64,000 bases of DNA from Chryseobacterium carnipullorum. Lineage in GTDB: Bacteria; Bacteroidota; Bacteroidia; Flavobacteriales; Weeksellaceae. Where the stretch lies: NCBI RefSeq assembly GCF_900142785.1, contig NZ_FRCD01000009.1, positions 151,394-215,393 of the forward strand, written 5' to 3'. A model generated the notes under the pieces. The model was not told where the DNA came from, made no database searches, and was given only the letters and a program-made list of their open reading frames with translations. Each line of letters opens with the position of its first letter. Positions within the stretch are counted from its first letter, which is position 1. The position numbers and the translations under genes are program-made. Positions 25,034 to 34,712 of this stretch are shown piece after piece.

Positions 25034-25795
25034 ATGATTAAAATACGTAGTTTTTTACAGGAAACAGGCAATATCACACAGTTTACCAAAAATTACTTTC
25101 TATTAGGTTTCCGTCCACCATATGAAATAAAGGAACTGCTCGCACAATGCTATCTCATAGGTTACAAATCTTTGGGGCTTATTGCCATGACAGGCTTTAT
25201 CATCGGCTTGGTTCTTACGATGCAGCTGCGGCCAAGCCTCGTACGCTATGGTGTGGAATCCCAGCTGCCTGTAATGGTAGGCATTGCCATCATCCGTGAA
25301 ATAGCACCCGTAATCGCCGCTCTCATCTTTGCAGGTAAAATTGCCAGTAGCATCGGGGCAGAGCTGGGCTCGATGCGGGTTACCGAACAGATAGACGCAA
25401 TGGAAGTAAGCGGTACACATCCTTTTAAATACCTTGTTGCCACACGTGTCCTGGCTACAACATTTATGCTTCCCGTACTTATCATCCTGGCGGATGCCAT
25501 TTCACTATATGGTGCCTGGATAGGTGTTAACATTGGCGGTACAACTAGCCTGTCACTTTTCTATTCACAGGTTTTTGACTCCTTGGATTTCAGTGACATC
25601 ATACCAGCTTTTATCAAAAGCTTTTTTTTTGGTTTTGCAGTGGGAATCGTGGGTGCCTATAAAGGCTATAATGCAGTAAAAGGAACACGGGGCGTGGGGA
25701 ACGCCGCCAATTCAGCGGTCGTGCTCTCCTCTATCCTTATCTTCGTTTTGGACCTGATTGCGGTACAGATAACCGGCATTCTCGGATATAATTAA
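25034..25795 (+). CDS. mlaE: MlaE-family ABC permease (MCE transporter)
   Basis: Five or six hydrophobic segments over 253 aa, with the family core GFIIGLVLTMQLRPSLVRYG and EIAPVIAALIFAGKIASSIG, GAELGSMRVTEQIDAMEVSG, the EQIDA(M/L) motif that couples to the ATPase. It is the inner-membrane subunit of a phospholipid or sterol transport system. I start at ATG 25034; the first frame codon at 25028 is TTG. It overlaps nothing and is 9 nt upstream of the ATPase gene. Confidence 0.92.
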   Translation: MIKIRSFLQETGNITQFTKNYFLLGFRPPYEIKELLAQCYLIGYKSLGLIAMTGFIIGLVLTMQLRPSLVRYGVESQLPVMVGIAIIREIAPVIAALIFAGKIASSIGAELGSMRVTEQIDAMEVSGTHPFKYLVATRVLATTFMLPVLIILADAISLYGAWIGVNIGGTTSLSLFYSQVFDSLDFSDIIPAFIKSFFFGFAVGIVGAYKGYNAVKGTRGVGNAANSAVVLSSILIFVLDLIAVQITGILGYN

Positions 25796-25804
25796 ATCAT
25801 CATT

Positions 25805-26572
25805 ATGGCGGAAACAAAAACAACAGCAAACGGCAATAATGACAATGGACCGGCCATCGTCATTGAAGATATTTATAAAAGCTTTGGTGAAAAAAAAGTG
25901 CTTAACGGTTTTAACCTAACGGTCGATAAGAACGAAAATGTTGTAGTTCTCGGAAAATCAGGCACGGGAAAATCTGTGCTTATCAAATGTATCGTCCGGC
26001 TTTTAACACCTGATAGCGGTAGGATAATGATTTCCGGGCAGGATATTGTCCAACTGGAAAATCAAGAGCTGGACAAGGCACGCTCAAAAATAGGTTTTCT
26101 TTTTCAGGGAAATGCCATCTATGACTCTATGACCATCCGCGAAAATCTGGAATTCCCTTTAAGAAGACGGTGGTTCCGGCTGAAGCAGGTTGAAATTGAC
26201 GCACGGGTTGAAGAAGCACTCGATAGTGTGGGGCTTAAACATACCGTAGACCTTATGCCATCCGAATTGTCGGGAGGGATGCTGAAAAGAATAGCTCTGG
26301 CACGTACTGTCATCCTCAAGCCGGAAATCATCCTTTATGATGAGCCTACCACCGGACTTGATACGGTAACGGCAAAAGAAATAGACAGCCTTATCATGGA
26401 TATACATAGAAAATACAAAACATCATCAATCATTATCTCACACGATATGAACTGTGTGAAAAATACGGCTGACAGAGTAGTCTTGCTGCTTGACGGAAAA
26501 TGCTATGCACAAGGTACTTATCAGGAATTTGAAAGTTCTGATGACGAAAACATTAAACAATTTTTTGATTAA
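25805..26572 (+). CDS. mlaF: MlaF-type ABC transporter ATP-binding protein
   Basis: Walker A GKSGTGKSVLIK, Q-loop FLFQGNAIYDSMT, signature LSGGMLKRIALA, Walker B IILYDEPTTGLD and the H-loop SHD are all intact, in 255 aa. The LSGGM signature is characteristic of the MlaF/Ttg2A class. It pairs with the permease 9 nt upstream and the MlaD protein 3 nt downstream. Powers lipid exchange between inner membrane and the MCE protein. Confidence 0.93.
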   Translation: MAETKTTANGNNDNGPAIVIEDIYKSFGEKKVLNGFNLTVDKNENVVVLGKSGTGKSVLIKCIVRLLTPDSGRIMISGQDIVQLENQELDKARSKIGFLFQGNAIYDSMTIRENLEFPLRRRWFRLKQVEIDARVEEALDSVGLKHTVDLMPSELSGGMLKRIALARTVILKPEIILYDEPTTGLDTVTAKEIDSLIMDIHRKYKTSSIIISHDMNCVKNTADRVVLLLDGKCYAQGTYQEFESSDDENIKQFFD

Positions 26573-26575
26573 AAT

Positions 26576-27574
26576 ATGAATAAAAATAATATCAAGCTCG
26601 GCTTATTTGTAATTTCGGGGCTTATACTTATGATGGCTGTTTTCTTTTACATTGGCAGCGGTTCGGGTATTTTTACCAGCAAATTTGAGCTCAGGGCAAA
26701 ATTCAAAAACTCTAATGGGCTCAGGGAAGGAAGCAATGTGCTATTTTCAGGGATGCAGGCGGGTTCTGTAAAATCTGTAAAATTGTCCGAAAGGGATGAT
26801 ATAGAGGTCATTATGCTTATAGACAAAGATATTGCAAAGCATATAGACAATAGTGCCAAAGCCTCGATTGGAACAGAAGGCATTATCGGCAATGCGGTGG
26901 TCAATATTTTACCTTACGGGAAGCCGGGCAGACCGGTGCAGGAAAAAGAATATCTCACGGCAGATACCAAATCAGGTGTGGATGAAATACTCAACACGCT
27001 ATCGGCAAGCAACAACAATATACACGATATATCCAAATCTCTTAAAAACACTGTGCATAAAATTGACAGCAGCCAGATTTTAAAATTAATTAATGACAAG
27101 GCATTTGCCGAAAACTTAAAATTATCCATCCTGAAAATACGCCAAAGCACGGAAAATATAGAAAACCTGAGCAGTACTGCAGAAGCCATCATTACGTCTA
27201 CACGCCAGGGAAAAGGAGCAACGGGACTTCTCCTTGCCAACAAAGATTTTGAGTCCCAGCTTAAGCAGACTTTCAATAACGTCAATGCCGCCAGCAATAA
27301 TCTTAATACAGTAAGCAATGAACTTATCACAGTTGGTAAAAACCTGCAGACATTCAGTAAAAATATAGAAAATGGAAAAGGACCGGTAAATGCCCTTATC
27401 ACTGATACCGTTCTTACAAAAAACATCAATAACAGCCTTTACAATATCGAAAAGGGAACCGAAGGCTTCAACCAGAATATGGAGGCTCTGAAGCATAATT
27501 TTCTCTTCAGAGGTTACTTCCGCAAACAGGAAAAAAAGAAAAGGGAAACCGAAAAACAGAATCTCCAAAGATAA
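26576..27574 (+). CDS. mlaD: MlaD-type MCE-domain protein
   Basis: One N-terminal anchor helix (LGLFVISGLILMMAVFFYIG, about residues 7-26) followed by the MCE domain (about 35-120) with FKNSNGLREGSNVLFSGMQA and SIGTEGIIGNAVVNILP. The remaining about 200 residues are a long Asn/Ser/Lys-rich helical region with coiled-coil character. The Bacteroidetes versions of this protein (332 aa here) carry such a tail, possibly a needle or tether to the outer membrane. Starts 3 nt after the ATPase gene. Completes an MlaEFD-type importer/exporter. MlaB/C-like genes are not present. Confidence 0.9.
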   Translation: MNKNNIKLGLFVISGLILMMAVFFYIGSGSGIFTSKFELRAKFKNSNGLREGSNVLFSGMQAGSVKSVKLSERDDIEVIMLIDKDIAKHIDNSAKASIGTEGIIGNAVVNILPYGKPGRPVQEKEYLTADTKSGVDEILNTLSASNNNIHDISKSLKNTVHKIDSSQILKLINDKAFAENLKLSILKIRQSTENIENLSSTAEAIITSTRQGKGATGLLLANKDFESQLKQTFNNVNAASNNLNTVSNELITVGKNLQTFSKNIENGKGPVNALITDTVLTKNINNSLYNIEKGTEGFNQNMEALKHNFLFRGYFRKQEKKKRETEKQNLQR

Positions 27575-27701
27575 CATTATTGGAATATCAGCACATACAA
27601 TTAGAATTTTGGGATATATAAAGTGAAAGCAATATGTGTAACTTTATTAAACAAAAACAAGGTTATTTTATCATATATTATAAACTAAAAAAAATCTAAT
27701 T

Positions 27702-29471
27702 ATGTATTACAGTAATGGGAATTACGAAGCATTTGCCCGCCCGAAAAAACCGGCAAATATTGAACAGAAATCTGCCGTACTTATCGGTTCTGGATTAGCT
27801 TCATTGGCCGCCGCAGCTTTTTTGATACGCGATGCGCAAATGGAAGGAAACAAAATCCGTATTCTGGAAGAATTAGCTTTACCCGGTGGCAGTATGGACG
27901 GTATCTGGAATGAGCAGAAAGGCTACATCATACGAGGCGGACGGGAAATGGAAACACATTTCGAAACCCTCTGGGATTTGTTCCGCTCGATACCCTCATT
28001 AGAAACGGAAGGCGTTTCCGTACTGGACGAATATTATTGGCTCAATAAAGAAGACCCTAGCTTTTCCCACGCCCGTGTTATCGAAAACCGTGGAGAAAGA
28101 CTGCCCACGGATGGCAAGCTTACACTTTCCCAGAAAGCCATCCACGAACTTATAGCGCTGGTTCTTCTTCCTGAAGAAAAACTACAGGATGTACAGATAG
28201 ACCAGGTATTTACAGAAGAATTTTTCCAATCCAACTTTTGGACCTACTGGGCTACGATGTTCGCATTCGAACCCTGGGCAAGTGCGATGGAAATGCGCCG
28301 ATATGTTCTTCGTTTCATCCATCACGTTGGCAGCATAGCAGATATGTCCTCACTACGCTTCACGAAATACAACCAATATGAATCACTGATTCGTCCGTTG
28401 GTAAGCTACCTTGAGTCCCACGGTGTTACCTTCCAGTATGATAGCCAGGTTCAGAACATACTTGTAGAAAATGAAAACGGCAAAAAAGTAGCGAAGAAAA
28501 TCGAATATATTAAGAATGGCAATGCAGAAAGCATCAGCCTGACCGAAAACGACCTGGTGTTTGTTACCAACGGCTCCATTACCGAAAGCAGTACATACGG
28601 TGACAATCATAACCCTGCTCCTGTTGCTGACGGCATTGGCGGAAGTTGGCAACTTTGGCAGAATCTGGCAGACCAGGATGATGCCTTTGGAAAACCCGAA
28701 AAGTTCTACAAAAACATTCCCGAAGCCAACTGGGTAATCTCCGGAAGCATTACCTTCTTCGACGAAAAAGTGATTCCGTATATAGAAAAAATAACAAAAA
28801 AAGACCCAAGAAGCGGTTCTATAGTGACTAGCGGACCTGTCACAATAAACGATTCTAACTGGTGGTATGGCTTTTCCATCAGCAGACAGCCCCACTTCAA
28901 GGCTCAGAAAAAAAATGAAGTAATTGTTTGGGTTTATGGGTTGTATTCTCATAAACCAGGAAATTATATCCAAAAGAAAATTACGGAAGCCACGGGGATA
29001 GAGCTTTGCAAAGAATTTTTATACCATATTGGTGTTTCTGAAAATGAAATTGCAGAAATTGCACAAGCTGCCAACAGCATCCCTTGCCGTATGCCTTATA
29101 TCACATCTTACTTTATGCCTCGTGCATTGGGAGACCGCCCATTGGTGGTTCCGGAGGGTTCTGTGAACCTTGCTTTTATCGGTAATTTTGCCGAAACTGG
29201 AAAAGACACCGTATTCACGACCGAATATTCCGTGCGTACAGCAATGGAGGCAGTTTACACCCTTTTGGATGTAGACAGAGGTGTCCCGGAAGTTTTTGCT
29301 TCTTCATATGACATCAGGGTACTGCTGAAATCCATCTATCACCTTAATGACAATAAAAACCTAAATGAAATTGAATTTCCTTGGTTGATTTCAATCCTTG
29401 AAAAATATGGTGTCAAGAAAATAGAAGGTACTTATGTTGAAGAGATTTTAAAAGAAGCCAAGTTGTTATAA
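27702..29471 (+). CDS. ohyA: Oleate hydratase, copy 2
   Basis: A 589 aa paralogue with the FAD motif [20 protein letters not shown] (about 27), [32 protein letters not shown] and near the end [19 protein letters not shown]. It is longer at both ends than the first copy, the C-terminal extension of about 60 aa being helical, and the two copies are clearly divergent (many conserved blocks but low overall similarity), so this is old duplication or separate acquisition rather than a recent tandem copy. 127 nt after mlaD, and ended by a strong terminator. The copies may differ in substrate (for example oleate versus linoleate) or regulation. Confidence 0.92.
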   Translation: MYYSNGNYEAFARPKKPANIEQKSAVLIGSGLASLAAAAFLIRDAQMEGNKIRILEELALPGGSMDGIWNEQKGYIIRGGREMETHFETLWDLFRSIPSLETEGVSVLDEYYWLNKEDPSFSHARVIENRGERLPTDGKLTLSQKAIHELIALVLLPEEKLQDVQIDQVFTEEFFQSNFWTYWATMFAFEPWASAMEMRRYVLRFIHHVGSIADMSSLRFTKYNQYESLIRPLVSYLESHGVTFQYDSQVQNILVENENGKKVAKKIEYIKNGNAESISLTENDLVFVTNGSITESSTYGDNHNPAPVADGIGGSWQLWQNLADQDDAFGKPEKFYKNIPEANWVISGSITFFDEKVIPYIEKITKKDPRSGSIVTSGPVTINDSNWWYGFSISRQPHFKAQKKNEVIVWVYGLYSHKPGNYIQKKITEATGIELCKEFLYHIGVSENEIAEIAQAANSIPCRMPYITSYFMPRALGDRPLVVPEGSVNLAFIGNFAETGKDTVFTTEYSVRTAMEAVYTLLDVDRGVPEVFASSYDIRVLLKSIYHLNDNKNLNEIEFPWLISILEKYGVKKIEGTYVEEILKEAKLL

Positions 29472-29505
29472 AAGATTTTTTTAATTTAATTATTTATACA
29501 ATTAT

Positions 29506-29540
29506 AAAAAGAGGCTGTTACAAAGCAACAGCCTCTTTTT
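29506..29540 (+). terminator. Strong terminator after the second oleate hydratase
   Basis: AAAAGAGGCTGTT and AACAGCCTCTTTT form a 13-bp stem with a short loop and a run of T after it. The A-tract on the other side makes it usable for the convergent catalase operon as well. About 150 nt without genes follow before the convergent gene. Confidence 0.8.
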
Positions 29541-29696
29541 ATTTTGAAAATGAATCTACATATACTTTTCTAATTCCCCTCTGTTGAAATCCATTTCTCA
29601 TCTTTAAAATAAAAGGGAAATTTCCTAGAAATAGCAGTATCACATAAATTTCCAGGATATTAGCATTTGATTTTCGATTTTCTTATTTATAATATT

Positions 29697-30833
29697 TTAC
29701 AATTTATAAAACTCCGGATTGAATGCTTCCTCCAAGTTCTTTGGTTCTTGACGTTTTTTGTGGTTCAGCTCGTGTCTTGAGGTTGAAGATGTTACATACG
29801 CTGACTGTCGTGAACGCTGTAAATTTCCAATCGGTGAATTCTCTTCGATGGTTCTAAACGGTGTAAAAGACAGATTTTCCATAATTTCAAAATTACCATC
29901 CTCAGGAACCGATTGTTTTGGTATTGTGATTTTTGCCACCGTACGGAATGGTGATAATTCCTGCGACCATTTTTTTGTAAGGTCATTCACAGGCATTTCT
30001 TTCAGGTCTTTGCAAAGTTGTATTTGCAACTCAAATGTAAGTTCTTTTTGAGCTATTTCTTTGATAATTCCTTTTCTGTACGGCCATTCTGCGCTGTCTA
30101 GATCAATATCTTTTTCCGTGATGGCGTTCTTGGTCTGCTCAGTTGGGATCACTCTTACTTTGGCGATATAATCACCGTGGCGTACCGCTCCCATACTGTA
30201 AAATTCGTAAAGAAAACTGTTGATGGAAGGGATTTTTTCAAAAGTTTTAAGAGCGCCCAATTCCTTCAAAGCCTCAAAATTTGGAAATGCTTTTTTATTT
30301 TCGGTGACCCAAAGTGTGGCAAATTCCAATTTTCCCAAGGCTCCCTTTTCAAAGAAATCATTTAGCTTTAAAAAAAGCTTTGAAATGAAAACATAATGTT
30401 CTGCCGAGTTACAGAAAAACACGGGATTATTAATCAGGTTAAAATCAACATTGGGAGAATCTTCCTCTCCGGGAGATAATTTTTTGCCATCTATCCCAAA
30501 AATCTTTAAAGCAAATCCTTGTGCATTACCGCTTAGTTTATCGGGCAAAACTCTGGACGAACCATTGGAAAAGCGAACTGCTGCCTGGTGTGTTCCGGGT
30601 TTCGCATAAATGCCCTGCGCCAGTTCTTTGGGCAGATTATCCAAAATTTCAACCTCTGCTTTCAGCACTGCATAGCCATTGGCGTGCGCATCTCTTGTAT
30701 GATGGGTCGCCCTGCTTAGGTTTGGCGTATTTTTGATGTATTCGCGGATATCGTTATTAATGGTGGTAATATACTCATCGAAATTTTCTGGAATTTCTTC
30801 CACTTCGTAACTGTACTTGATGTATTCTTCCAT
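29697..30833 (-). CDS. Catalase-like heme protein (mini-catalase family)
   Basis: 378 aa, clearly shorter than monofunctional catalase (about 480-750 aa). TRDAHANGYAVLKAEVEIL (about residue 46) places a distal His in the catalase pattern, and QAAVRFSNGSSRVLPDK (about 83) and QGFALKIFGIDG (about 105) are the conserved Arg/Asn/Ser region; FYEFYSMGAVRHGDYIAKVR (about 208) is the equivalent of the YRFG part. No C-terminal flavodoxin. Some relatives are fatty-acid hydroperoxide-metabolising heme enzymes rather than hydrogen peroxide catalases. It is last in a three-gene operon with the DyP gene 11 nt upstream, and lies next to oleate hydratases, which supports a lipid-hydroperoxide role; this is inferred. 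Confidence 0.8.
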   Translation of the reverse strand: MEEYIKYSYEVEEIPENFDEYITTINNDIREYIKNTPNLSRATHHTRDAHANGYAVLKAEVEILDNLPKELAQGIYAKPGTHQAAVRFSNGSSRVLPDKLSGNAQGFALKIFGIDGKKLSPGEEDSPNVDFNLINNPVFFCNSAEHYVFISKLFLKLNDFFEKGALGKLEFATLWVTENKKAFPNFEALKELGALKTFEKIPSINSFLYEFYSMGAVRHGDYIAKVRVIPTEQTKNAITEKDIDLDSAEWPYRKGIIKEIAQKELTFELQIQLCKDLKEMPVNDLTKKWSQELSPFRTVAKITIPKQSVPEDGNFEIMENLSFTPFRTIEENSPIGNLQRSRQSAYVTSSTSRHELNHKKRQEPKNLEEAFNPEFYKL

Positions 30834-30844
30834 AGTGCTTTTTT

Positions 30845-32203
30845 TTATTTTAATTCGCTAATCCATTTTAAAGCAGAAATGCTTGGGATAAAACAATATT
30901 CGCCGCCTTTCACGATGTTGTAGGTCTGCAAACCACGGTATCTTTTGATGAGGGGTTCTCCCGGTGCAGAAAACAGTGCGTCTTCGTCCTGTACACCGAT
31001 CATAGGATCTTTTTCTGTTCCCAGATTTTGGGCGTTACCATCGTTTGCCCATTGTTTTTGAAGAAATTCCAGTGTTCCCATTGCATCAGCACTAATGCCA
31101 ATAAAGTACTGTCCACGTTCCTTACCGTCATTTTTGGTTACCTCCGGCGGAACAATGTCGCCAAAAGTTACACTTTTTCTGATAATCCTGTGCAAACGTT
31201 CATCCTCCAAAACAAAAGATTTGGAATCTCTTGGGTTCATCCTGCGGATATGCGAACTGAACGGACACTTTTTACCGTACTCATCATTCTTGAAAGAAAA
31301 ATCATTGTTTTTTTGCATATCATCTCCTAGCGATTTATCATCCTTTTCGGGAGCTAAAACCAAAGGTGCACCACTTCGCCAGCGACCTACCATTTTAGCA
31401 GCCAAGAGCTCTCCCTCTTCCGGCGAAGAAGAATTTTCTTTAACGAACTGATTAAATTCCGCCACTTGGCTCTGGTACTTTCTGAAAACCATAAAAGAAC
31501 CGTTCTTCCCTAAAACTTCAGGCTGTGGAAACGGCTTTATGGTGCCGGCTTCTCCAGGATAGCCCAGTATAAATTCGCCTGCTTTAAGCGGGCGGTCAAA
31601 TCCAGCCGGAACTTCTATCCCACTGCCTTCAATTTCCGGGTTGCTAATACCGTCTCTGAATCCGAACACATTTTTAACCTCTTCAGATACGCTGAAATTG
31701 TGACTCAAGATTACTTCTATGCCTCTATTATCAGCCAATTTAGACCGAAATTCCTCCAGCTTGCTTTTCCACGCCTCTTCATTGTTGGCGATAATCGCCG
31801 CAGCGATGTGAATATGCGACCTTTTAAAAACCCTTTCCCAGTTTTTGGGGTCATTGACACCAATGTCATATAGAAAACGGGAGCGGTCTGCCATTCCTTC
31901 CTTGAAGGATTCGGGGAAAGTCTCAAGCGACTCTTTAGGCACGCCGATTTTTTCCAGACCTTTATAAGTGAACGTCAACGTAACCGATGCCCCTTCATTC
32001 TTATGCCAGTCTTCCGCAGAACTCACAATCGGCAAGAGTTTTTGGAGCATTTGTCTGGCTGCCACAGCATCTTTGATTTCAATGATTGCCACCGTTCCGA
32101 AATACGGAATAGGGCGGCTTCTGAGAATTAAGGCCTGTATTTCGTTCAGCTCAATTTCTACTTTATTGGGATTGAATATCCGCTTTAAAAATTCCAATGC
32201 CAT
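30845..32203 (-). CDS. Dyp-type heme peroxidase
   Basis: 452 aa. FGFRDGISNPEIEGS (about residue 173) is the GxxDG motif whose Asp is the catalytic residue. Conserved HIRRMNPRD (about 310) provides the proximal heme His, and the SFMVFRKYQSQVAEF segment (about 225) includes the distal Arg region. The N-terminal ferredoxin-like part starts at IFNPNKVEIELNEIQALILRSRPIPYFG. DyP enzymes oxidise varied substrates with hydrogen peroxide. No Tat signal. It begins 2 nt after the 183 aa gene and ends 11 nt before the catalase-like gene, so the three are translated as a unit. Extra insertions relative to typical DyP (about 310 aa) are consistent with the YfeX/large type. Confidence 0.87.
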   Translation of the reverse strand: MALEFLKRIFNPNKVEIELNEIQALILRSRPIPYFGTVAIIEIKDAVAARQMLQKLLPIVSSAEDWHKNEGASVTLTFTYKGLEKIGVPKESLETFPESFKEGMADRSRFLYDIGVNDPKNWERVFKRSHIHIAAAIIANNEEAWKSKLEEFRSKLADNRGIEVILSHNFSVSEEVKNVFGFRDGISNPEIEGSGIEVPAGFDRPLKAGEFILGYPGEAGTIKPFPQPEVLGKNGSFMVFRKYQSQVAEFNQFVKENSSSPEEGELLAAKMVGRWRSGAPLVLAPEKDDKSLGDDMQKNNDFSFKNDEYGKKCPFSSHIRRMNPRDSKSFVLEDERLHRIIRKSVTFGDIVPPEVTKNDGKERGQYFIGISADAMGTLEFLQKQWANDGNAQNLGTEKDPMIGVQDEDALFSAPGEPLIKRYRGLQTYNIVKGGEYCFIPSISALKWISELK

Positions 32204-32205
32204 AC

Positions 32206-32757
32206 TTAGATTTTATTTGCTTCGTCAATCGCCCTATTAAGTCCGGTAATGATTTTATCATTTCTCCTCACATCATTTACAGTAAGATGCGGAACACCAA
32301 CATACCAGCCGGTCGCGGTAATCTGATGGTCTAGAATGAACTGTTTTACACTCGGGTCTTTTATGCCCGGCCAGCCTTCCACATTACCGAAAATGATGTC
32401 CATCAGCTGCGGAATTTTTGTGGCGAAATCATCAATATAAGCATCCCAGTCGCCATCATAAGCCGTGCAGAAAAGAATCTTGGTATCGTTATCAAATAAA
32501 ACGATACGCAGGTCGTGCAGTGTTCCTACTTTGGTTGCCCCTTTCAGGTTTCCGCCTGCAATTTCCATTATGGTCCTGAGGTTTTCTGCACCTCCCGGTT
32601 TAAGGTCTGCCATCGCCGTTAACTCAGATACACGCCCAGAGCGTAACCCTTTTTTGCCGGCAGATGTAGTGGAATGGTCGTAACCATCATCAATACCTTC
32701 ACTGAAATTCGCCTTTGCCAATTCGGCAGTCAATTTGATTTTGTCTATGAAACCCAT
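32206..32757 (-). CDS. Hypothetical protein linked to DyP and catalase-like genes, 183 aa
   Basis: The sequence MGFIDKIKLTAELAKANFSEG then TAMADLKPGGAENLRTIMEIA, FDNDTKILFCTAYDGDWDAY and HQITATGWYVGVPHLTVNDV reads as one soluble alpha/beta domain; the alternation of strands with GDWDAY and WYVGVPHLTV resembles the ferredoxin-like fold of the DyP/chlorite-dismutase superfamily but I cannot confirm it. I do not know the family name. It is the first gene of the operon and starts just 2 nt before the DyP gene on the minus strand. Tight coupling implies a partner, a substrate-binding protein or a second small heme enzyme. About 250 nt with no gene lie upstream. Confidence 0.6.
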   Translation of the reverse strand: MGFIDKIKLTAELAKANFSEGIDDGYDHSTTSAGKKGLRSGRVSELTAMADLKPGGAENLRTIMEIAGGNLKGATKVGTLHDLRIVLFDNDTKILFCTAYDGDWDAYIDDFATKIPQLMDIIFGNVEGWPGIKDPSVKQFILDHQITATGWYVGVPHLTVNDVRRNDKIITGLNRAIDEANKI

Positions 32758-33005
32758 AATTCAGATTTTTGATTAATTATTCACATTGTTTTTTGAGATA
32801 AAAACAATAATTTTCAAGAGTGTACTACAAATGTAAAGCCACAGGCAGCCTTAAAAATATACCAAAATTCGTATATTATGTACTAAAACTCCCTAATCCC
32901 ACCTATTTGCTTTAAAAGCTTCAATTGATAAAAGGAAATATCTTATCTTTAATCTTGTTGTAATTTTGAGAGAATAAAACCTATTTAACTATAAAAAATC
33001 AATCT

Positions 33006-34400
33006 TTATAATTGAGATTTCTCAATATTATTTATACTGTTGATTATTTCTTCAATATCAGAGTTATTTACACTAAAAATTGTATCAAATATGTGTTTTA
33101 CTGAACTTAAACCTTTAGTTAAATTAGCAGTTAATTCAAGCTCTTTAAAACTTGTTATCAATGAGTTAATTTTATAAGTTAATTCTTTTTCTGTAAATAC
33201 TATGTTATTTTCTAAAGAATGAGAATCAAAATTTCTTTTGATTATTCTTAAGTTTATAATTGAAGGTGAAAATAAAAATTTGCTTAAAGAACGTATAAGT
33301 CCAAAAGAGGAAGTATTCATATTTTTATGAGGTAAAGACCCAAGACCAACCACGTGATACTTTTGACGAAGTGACTTACTTATGAAATAAGCATCTCTCC
33401 AACTCGTTGTTAATATAGCAATATCGGATAATTCAGCTTTACCATCACTTATAAGCTTGGCTATGGTATTAGCTATGTAATCATTATTATTGTCATTTTT
33501 GGTTTCACAAATTACTATATCAAAATTAAAGTCTTTGTACTTTGAATCATTCTGTAATTCAATATGATCTTTAAAAAGAATTGAGTATCCTTTAACTATA
33601 TTTGTAGTAGAACGATATGTTGTATCTAAATTTTCTATTTCTGCTTGAAAATCATATGATGCTCTACTGAATGCATTATCAATAGCTCCAGCAAAGGCAT
33701 ATATTTTTTGTTTTTCATCTCCAACCATAAAAAATGTACAATCTTCAGATTCATTTCGAATAGCCTTTAAAATTTCGTATTGAAATATATTTGTATCCTG
33801 AAACTCATCAATCGATATTTCGTAAAATTTATTTGCTATAGATTGTGCAACAAAATCATTTTCAGAAACAATCTTATGTGATTTGAATAAAATTTCATTG
33901 AAATCTATTGCCTTTTTATCTCTTAAGAAATTGAAATATAATTCAGAAATATATATCCACGATTCAATGTTATCAGTATTTGAACAATCTAAATCACCAT
34001 TTAAAAGTCTTTTTATTTTACTTAGTTCATCAAGTGGATTATCTCCTAACTCAATATCGGAGTTTATTTCTATAAATTCTTTCAGCTCATCATATGAAAT
34101 TATTCTTGGCTTATGCCATTTGTAAATCCAAGAAAAGGGTCTTAATATAAATTCAAGGCAAAATCTATGAATTGTACCAATAAATATATCTTTATCATCG
34201 GTATTTAATCTACTAGCAATTTCATCTGCGGCAGCATTTGTATAAGTTATAAGAGCTAAAGACTTATGTTTAGGAATAGACTCAAGTTTTTTTTGTGCTC
34301 TAGCAATTAGAGTTTTTGTTTTACCTGTTCCTGGAGAGGCGCTTACTATTGTATTTCCAGAGATTTCAAATGCTGCTTTCTTCTGCCTACTATTTAGCAT
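33006..34400 (-). CDS. UvrD/Rep-like helicase, GajB-like, probably lacking its C-terminus
   Basis: Superfamily 1 helicase: Walker A SASPGTGKTKTLIARA (about residue 19), motif Ia ALITYTNAAADEIASRL, Walker B EISIDEFQDTN (about 200), GDEKQKIYAFAGA (about 243) and TYRSTTNI (motif IV, about 276). I do not find the motif V/VI part (TIH..KGLE and the VA.TRAR segment) that should follow residue 400, and the chain stops at 464, so the protein looks truncated. GajB of Gabija is a similar UvrD-like helicase of about 490 aa that partners an OLD nuclease. The remnant of an OLD-type gene just upstream on the same strand supports that identity. The start ATG overlaps the upstream stop by 11 nt. Confidence 0.75.
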   Translation of the reverse strand: MLNSRQKKAAFEISGNTIVSASPGTGKTKTLIARAQKKLESIPKHKSLALITYTNAAADEIASRLNTDDKDIFIGTIHRFCLEFILRPFSWIYKWHKPRIISYDELKEFIEINSDIELGDNPLDELSKIKRLLNGDLDCSNTDNIESWIYISELYFNFLRDKKAIDFNEILFKSHKIVSENDFVAQSIANKFYEISIDEFQDTNIFQYEILKAIRNESEDCTFFMVGDEKQKIYAFAGAIDNAFSRASYDFQAEIENLDTTYRSTTNIVKGYSILFKDHIELQNDSKYKDFNFDIVICETKNDNNNDYIANTIAKLISDGKAELSDIAILTTSWRDAYFISKSLRQKYHVVGLGSLPHKNMNTSSFGLIRSLSKFLFSPSIINLRIIKRNFDSHSLENNIVFTEKELTYKINSLITSFKELELTANLTKGLSSVKHIFDTIFSVNNSDIEEIINSINNIEKSQL

Positions 34401-34712
34401 TTATAGAAATTTTTTTACAATTTGCAATGTGTGTAATAGCATTTTTAATATAGCCTGGCACAATGAATTCCCCATAAATTAGCGCCCCTCCCTCAATTAA
34501 AATACTTAGTTCTTGAGCAAACCTTCCCTTTTTTATAGTATTGTCAATTCTTTTAATTAACTCAGACTCCCAAAGTTCAGGATTTTCCCTTGTTTTTTCA
34601 ATTAAATTATCATAAGATTTTGAATGTCCTAAGTTTTTAAAGCATTCTTTTAAATATTCTGTATTGATATCAGATGAAGGAAATAAATCAATTTCTAATG
34701 TTTTTTTTAACC
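34390..34712 (-). pseudogene. 3' remnant of an OLD-family nuclease (GajA-like)
   Basis: In one reading frame on the minus strand, about 105 codons end at TAG (34390-34392) with KKTLEIDLFPSSDINTEYLK near the beginning and KGRFAQELSILI, FIVPGYIKNAITHIANCKK near the end. TLE(Y/I)DLF and (K)G.FAQ.L...F.VP.YI.nAI are characteristic of the C-terminal TOPRIM half of OLD nucleases such as GajA. The ATPase half and TOPRIM start are absent: the frame runs into ligD sequence at about 34707-34712. Overlap with the helicase gene (11 nt) fits the GajA-GajB order. The system is a relic, since one partner is truncated. Confidence 0.7.
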
